From contig JAAOYA010000010.1 in NCBI GenBank assembly GCA_018221105.1, forward strand, positions 81,678 through 145,677: 64,000 nucleotides of DNA, written 5' to 3'. Under the pieces are notes generated by a model, which ran no database searches, was not told the DNA's origin, and worked only from the letters and a program-made list of their open reading frames with translations. The DNA comes from Candidatus Woesearchaeota archaeon. Lineage in GTDB: Archaea > Nanobdellota > Nanobdellia > Woesearchaeales > JAAOYA01. Of this stretch, positions 60,273 to 64,000 are shown piece after piece; the stretch's first letter is position 1; each line of letters starts with the position of its first letter. A program made the translations under genes and the position numbers.

Positions 60273-61064
60273 ATGCTTGAAGAATTATTAAATCCTGTTA
60301 GAGAAGTTTTTTTAGAACATCGGCCAACTTTAATGACAGATTATGGCTTGGACTTAGTAGGCTACACTTTTAAGACTATGAATCAACGATTAGAAGAGGT
60401 TGAACTTCAAGTAATGCAAGCGAATACTTTTTGGGAAAAACTAGCGTGTCCTGACCTGCAAAGAACTAAAGACTATTTTTCTAAGACTAAAATGGCAATT
60501 GCTCAACGAAAAAAAACAATTTATGTTAACACTGCCGATTTTAATTTATCATTATTATTTGAAGAGCCTCAAACTATTAATCAAGTAGAAGCTTATGCTT
60601 TTTGTAAAGCTGACCTTAGCCTATCATTAATTCACGAGTGTTTTCACACTTTAATTCCAGTAATTGACACTAAAGAACAATTTACAAGCTCTGTAAGACC
60701 ACCACCCACTAACAAGCTCGCATTAGGGCGTTGGATTATAAGAGGCATATTATTAGAAAAAGCTTTAAGAAGATTACCAGTAGAAGAAGCAATTGTTGAA
60801 ATGTGCACTTTGCACTACTTAGGAGAACACGCTAAAAAAACAAGAATTGCTAGCGACCAATATGATGGCTTGGAATTTATTAAAGAATCATTATTTGCCA
60901 CAAAATTAGAAAACATTCTTGCAATAACAACAAAACATTACTTAGAAGATGATGACGAGCAATCAAAAGCATTTCAAGCGCTTCACAGTGAATACGAAAA
61001 TAATGGTTTTGATGCTGTGATAAACGCCATCAAAAACCCTCAAACACTAGAAAAACTTAAATAA
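60273..61064 (+). CDS. Zinc metallopeptidase-like protein (HExxH)
   Basis: 263 residues. SLIHECFHTLIP gives HECFH (121-125), and EEAIVEMC (about 171-178) offers the third ligand of a gluzincin. No signal peptide is seen. Probably a cytoplasmic metalloprotease; target unknown. It is preceded by a 20-bp palindrome and followed by the ParB-like gene. Confidence 0.6.
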   Translation: MLEELLNPVREVFLEHRPTLMTDYGLDLVGYTFKTMNQRLEEVELQVMQANTFWEKLACPDLQRTKDYFSKTKMAIAQRKKTIYVNTADFNLSLLFEEPQTINQVEAYAFCKADLSLSLIHECFHTLIPVIDTKEQFTSSVRPPPTNKLALGRWIIRGILLEKALRRLPVEEAIVEMCTLHYLGEHAKKTRIASDQYDGLEFIKESLFATKLENILAITTKHYLEDDDEQSKAFQALHSEYENNGFDAVINAIKNPQTLEKLK

Positions 61065-61085
61065 GTGTTTTTCAAATGTGTTATT

Positions 61086-61421
61086 ATGTTTGGCAAGCCT
61101 TGGCTTAAAAGAGATTTTAGAGCAAACACTGAGTTTGTTTTGAAAACTAAGTATGTTATCAGGCATTTGAATCATCATTACAAAGAACAAATTCTTGGCT
61201 TTAATGACGAGCGTTTTGAAAAATGGCAGGGCAAGAAAATTGCTAGTATTCTTGAAGCAATAAAAAATGGTAAGCACTGGCAAGAATTCACACCTATTAA
61301 ATTAACATTAGACCCGAAACGTGACGTTTTCTTAGTCCATGACGGTCTTAGTCGATTGCGAGCTTTCAAACAAAAAAGAGTAAAGTACATACGAGCAACA
61401 CTAACAGTAGCAGAAAGTTAA
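61086..61421 (+). CDS. ParB/sulfiredoxin-like domain protein
   Basis: 111 residues from ATG 61086 (GTG 61065 is possible). The C-terminal half has the ParB-N pattern: TPIKLTLDPKRDVFLVHDGLSRLRAFK, where HDGLSRLRA stands for the DGxHR(L)xA motif. ParB-like domains bind nucleotides and DNA and occur in restriction and phage proteins. A TTAAATAAG box at 61056-61064 supports the ATG 61086 start. Confidence 0.6.
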   Translation: MFGKPWLKRDFRANTEFVLKTKYVIRHLNHHYKEQILGFNDERFEKWQGKKIASILEAIKNGKHWQEFTPIKLTLDPKRDVFLVHDGLSRLRAFKQKRVKYIRATLTVAES

Positions 61422-61556
61422 AACCACTGGACAAGTGCGCGTATAGGAATATATACTGTCCTAAACAGAAAACATTAAAAAAAATAGACAACTAACATAT
61501 ATAGGATCTACAAGCTATAAATTTATTTAAACTGAACAAACCATACATTTTAACAA

Positions 61557-62576
61557 ATGCTAAATACTAAAAATTGCAAAAATAAAAAAATATGTTTGGT
61601 TGATGTTGATAGTTCGATCCCTAACCTTGCTTTAATGAAAATTTCTTCTTATTTTAAAAAAAACGGTTTCGAGGTCGATTTAAAAAAACTCAATTACTCA
61701 GGATATGACCATCATAAAAGAGAAAAAGTTACAATTGACGGCTCAGAATATGATAAAGTGTTGATTAGTTCAATCTTTACTTTGAACAAAGATATTGTAA
61801 AAGTCGAAAATTGCAGTAATGTACATTATGGTGGAACTGCTCATGACATAAAACTAAAATTGCCAGAAAAAATTGAGCATATGTATCCAGATTATGAATT
61901 ATACCCTGAAAATGAGTACAGTATAGGATATTTGACCAGAGGCTGTATCAGAAAATGCGAATATTGTTTTATACCTGAAAAAGAAGGGTCGCTAAGAATT
62001 CATAGTTCTCTTGCTGAATTTTATAACCCTAGTTTACCTAAAATTATGTTATTAGACAATAATTTTTTAGCAAGTAAAAAAAGCATCAGTTTGCTTAAAG
62101 AATTGAAAAAGACCGATAAAAAAATAAGTTTTAAACAGGGGTTAGATTTTAGGCTTTTAACTCCTGAAAAAGCAAAACTTCTATCAGAATTAGATTATGA
62201 TGGAGAATACATTTTTGCTTTCGATAGGCCTCAAGATATAAAAATTATTGAAAAAAATCTGGAAATTTGGCAACCTTTAGTAAAAGATTGGCAAACAAAA
62301 TTCTTTGTACTTGTAGGCTTTGATTCAACATTAGAACAGGACTTAGACAGAGCAATGTTTTTAAAAGAAAATAAGTGCTTAGCTTATGTAATGAGACATA
62401 GTAATTGTTATGATTCAAAAGATAGGCCCTTTTACACTGACCTTGCCTCATGGTGCAACCAACCAGGACTATTCAAAAAAATGTCTTTCAAAGAATTCAT
62501 CAAAAAAAGGCACACAACAAAAAAAAGATACAACCAAACAATGAAGATAATAAAGAAGGATAAATTAGTAATTTAA
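61557..62576 (+). CDS. Radical SAM protein
   Basis: 339 residues. CIRKCEYC (Cys about 131, 135, 138) is the CxxxCxxC iron-sulfur motif, in a partial TIM barrel, preceded by a B12-binding-like domain. Similar radical SAM proteins occur in phages and mobile elements, often with unknown substrates. A stretch without genes (61422-61556) lies before it, holding a TATA-like TTTATTTAAACT at about 61520-61531. It is 2 nt from the converging DGQHR gene. Confidence 0.8.
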   Translation: MLNTKNCKNKKICLVDVDSSIPNLALMKISSYFKKNGFEVDLKKLNYSGYDHHKREKVTIDGSEYDKVLISSIFTLNKDIVKVENCSNVHYGGTAHDIKLKLPEKIEHMYPDYELYPENEYSIGYLTRGCIRKCEYCFIPEKEGSLRIHSSLAEFYNPSLPKIMLLDNNFLASKKSISLLKELKKTDKKISFKQGLDFRLLTPEKAKLLSELDYDGEYIFAFDRPQDIKIIEKNLEIWQPLVKDWQTKFFVLVGFDSTLEQDLDRAMFLKENKCLAYVMRHSNCYDSKDRPFYTDLASWCNQPGLFKKMSFKEFIKKRHTTKKRYNQTMKIIKKDKLVI

Positions 62577-62578
62577 TT

Positions 62579-64000
62579 CTACATATTTCTTGGATTAAGG
62601 CCAAGACATTTTCTTATCCAACCCATACAATAATAACCGAGTCCCTTCTCTGTTTCATCTAAATCTTTTTCTCTTTCTGGGTGTTTATATTTATTCCTTA
62701 TTCTTCCATAAAATTTAAATAAAACACCCATTGAAATTTTATCTTTACCAAAAACGCTTTCAAATTCTCCCCAATTATCACTATTTTCAATTATAATCTT
62801 TAAGTGACCTGTAGAAGAATAAATTAATTTTTTATCTGTAGTTAAATTTTCAAGCTCATCTTTTTTCCAAGGATAATCATTAATTTCTTCTTGTATTCTA
62901 TCATTTATATATTTCTTAACATCTCCAGGGATTCCTTGCCTATACCATTTGTCCTTATAGAGTTCTTTAAGCTTTTTTATAATTAAAGAACGTAACTTAA
63001 TCTCTGTATCATCAATTATTCTTTTTATTTTTTCATCTGATTCATTTTCAGGTGTGCCCGGGGTCCATCCTCCATTAGACCATAATTCTGCACCAAAATT
63101 TTCATCTTTAAATAATATCCAGATTAACTTTTGAGTATTTGTATCAACTTGTCCCTTAGTGGAAGCTTTTCTGATTTGGGCTTTTTCTTCGTTAGTTTTT
63201 TTCCTTAGTGCTTTTTGTACAGATTCAAGAGTTTGGTTTAAATCTTTTTTAAAATCTTTTAAATCTGATTTTAGGTATATATCTTCTTTACTTTTATATT
63301 TTAAGAATCTAAGATACTGTCTTAGTATTTTAAAGAAAATTCTTAATCCAACATTTGTTCTTAGAAGCCCATTCTTTCCCTTTTCCCAGTCCCCAGGTAG
63401 AAGACTACTAATTATTTCAAAATAGTCTTTTATTCTTTTTTCCGCGAAGTTTATAGAATCATCATAATTATTATTAAACAATAATCCTTCATCTTTATGG
63501 ACTAATCCGTTCTCTTTTATTGCTTCACAAATATTTGTTAATGTAAGGTTTGTTTTTTTTCTATCATTTGTTACAATTGAAGGTATTTGTATATGATTAT
63601 GAAATGGTGAATCTTTATCGAAATTTAGTTTTTTAGCTATTAGTGATATAGCTCTTAAAAGCTGGTGTTCCCCATCGTCTGACCCTTCATAAATATCGGG
63701 ATACAAATCCCATAAAAGATTATTATTCACGCTTTGTTGTTTTTTATTTATGTTAACAAATAAATTGGCTTGGTCTTTAATTTTTTGTGATTCATAAGCG
63801 ATTACAGGCATTGTATGTGATGAGGCTTTATTAGATTTTGAATAACCATAGAATCTATGTTGGCCATCTATGATCCATGCACATCCATAAAATGGTGGAA
63901 ATGTTAAAAGACCATATTGAATATCACCTTTCTTATCTTTTTTTTCAAATTTTGGTTTTTGTTTTTCATTAAAACTAATTATTAAATTATTAGGAAATGA
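62579..64000 (-). CDS. DGQHR-domain protein, DndB-like (5' end outside window)
   Basis: The reading frame is open to the right edge, so ATG 63811 is not the true start. Residues encoded at about 63850-63880 read WIIDGQHRFYGYSK, the DGQHR motif of DndB and related proteins. DndB regulates or assists DNA phosphorothioate modification; other DGQHR proteins occur with the 7-deazaguanine (dpd) and unassigned defence loci. The C-terminal ~300 residues are charged and helical and differ from DndB. No dnd or dpd partner is visible here; the partners may lie beyond the edge. Confidence 0.72.
   Translation of the reverse strand, partial: SFPNNLIISFNEKQKPKFEKKDKKGDIQYGLLTFPPFYGCAWIIDGQHRFYGYSKSNKASSHTMPVIAYESQKIKDQANLFVNINKKQQSVNNNLLWDLYPDIYEGSDDGEHQLLRAISLIAKKLNFDKDSPFHNHIQIPSIVTNDRKKTNLTLTNICEAIKENGLVHKDEGLLFNNNYDDSINFAEKRIKDYFEIISSLLPGDWEKGKNGLLRTNVGLRIFFKILRQYLRFLKYKSKEDIYLKSDLKDFKKDLNQTLESVQKALRKKTNEEKAQIRKASTKGQVDTNTQKLIWILFKDENFGAELWSNGGWTPGTPENESDEKIKRIIDDTEIKLRSLIIKKLKELYKDKWYRQGIPGDVKKYINDRIQEEINDYPWKKDELENLTTDKKLIYSSTGHLKIIIENSDNWGEFESVFGKDKISMGVLFKFYGRIRNKYKHPEREKDLDETEKGLGYYCMGWIRKCLGLNPRNM

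Overview
The window is AT-rich archaeal DNA. Archaeal marks are ribosomal protein eL43, RNA polymerase subunit P, a Pcc1-like protein, prefoldin beta, UPF0147, RNase P subunit Rpp21/Rnp4, aRF1, GatE, HerA, a ZPR1 protein, NIP7-like and archaeal YchF-type GTPases, and TATA-box promoters. It also carries bacterial-type uvrA and uvrB and many small lipoproteins and membrane proteins without recognisable function. Together with tightly packed genes and shortened proteins (aRF1 of 366 aa, GatE of 469 aa, an MscS core of 183 aa), this suggests a DPANN archaeon of the Woesearchaeota/Pacearchaeota kind. That placement is an inference and was not tested with a tree.

Layout. 1-27.4 kb is chromosomal core: the end of a large surface protein, ZPR1, a phosphatase-like enzyme, uvrB, a phosphoesterase, uvrA, an MFS transporter, pgk, NIP7-like, a coiled-coil protein, rnp4, a pilin-like pair, MazG, a trehalase-like enzyme, TatD, HerA, MscS, and the operon tRNA-Pro / eL43 / rpoP / pcc1 / prefoldin beta / UPF0147, then aRF1 and a YchF-like GTPase. 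Most of these genes have a TATA box 25-32 nt before the start codon, so their transcripts should be leaderless.

27.4-47.76 kb is accessory DNA integrated at the 3' end of a tRNA-Thr(TGT) gene. An 18.8-kb element (27.51-46.34 kb) starts with a tyrosine integrase and ends in an exact 18-bp copy of the tRNA 3' end. Imperfect 14-bp inverted arms lie 7 nt from the core at both ends. It carries DNA-binding proteins, a run of secreted or membrane proteins, two related helix-rich proteins, an XPD/DinG-like helicase with a degenerate Walker A, a 214-bp nested inverted repeat next to the helicase, a transglutaminase-like protein, and a minus-strand cluster with a rhomboid protease and two or three restriction-endonuclease-fold proteins that may be a defence locus. 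Many of its genes use Shine-Dalgarno sites instead of leaderless starts. Beyond the element lie two much smaller segments (about 1.0 kb and 389 bp). Each ends in a further copy of the tRNA core and carries only one or two small membrane or lipoprotein genes: a tandem array of mini-cassettes without their own integrase.

47.8-58.6 kb returns to chromosomal genes: P-type cation ATPase, adk, truD, tRNA-Arg(CCT), an alpha/beta hydrolase, a frame-disrupted gene, gatE and a run of lipoproteins. 58.7-64 kb looks partly accessory: an unknown protein, a GH130-like protein, an HExxH metalloprotein, a ParB-like protein, a radical SAM protein and the 3' part of a DGQHR-domain (DndB-like) gene that runs off the right edge.

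The most interesting structures are the tRNA-Thr att array with its mini-cassettes, a conserved RNA hairpin motif in two 5' leaders of the element, the nested inverted repeat, the T-loop intron in tRNA-Pro, and the nuclease cluster at 41-45 kb.
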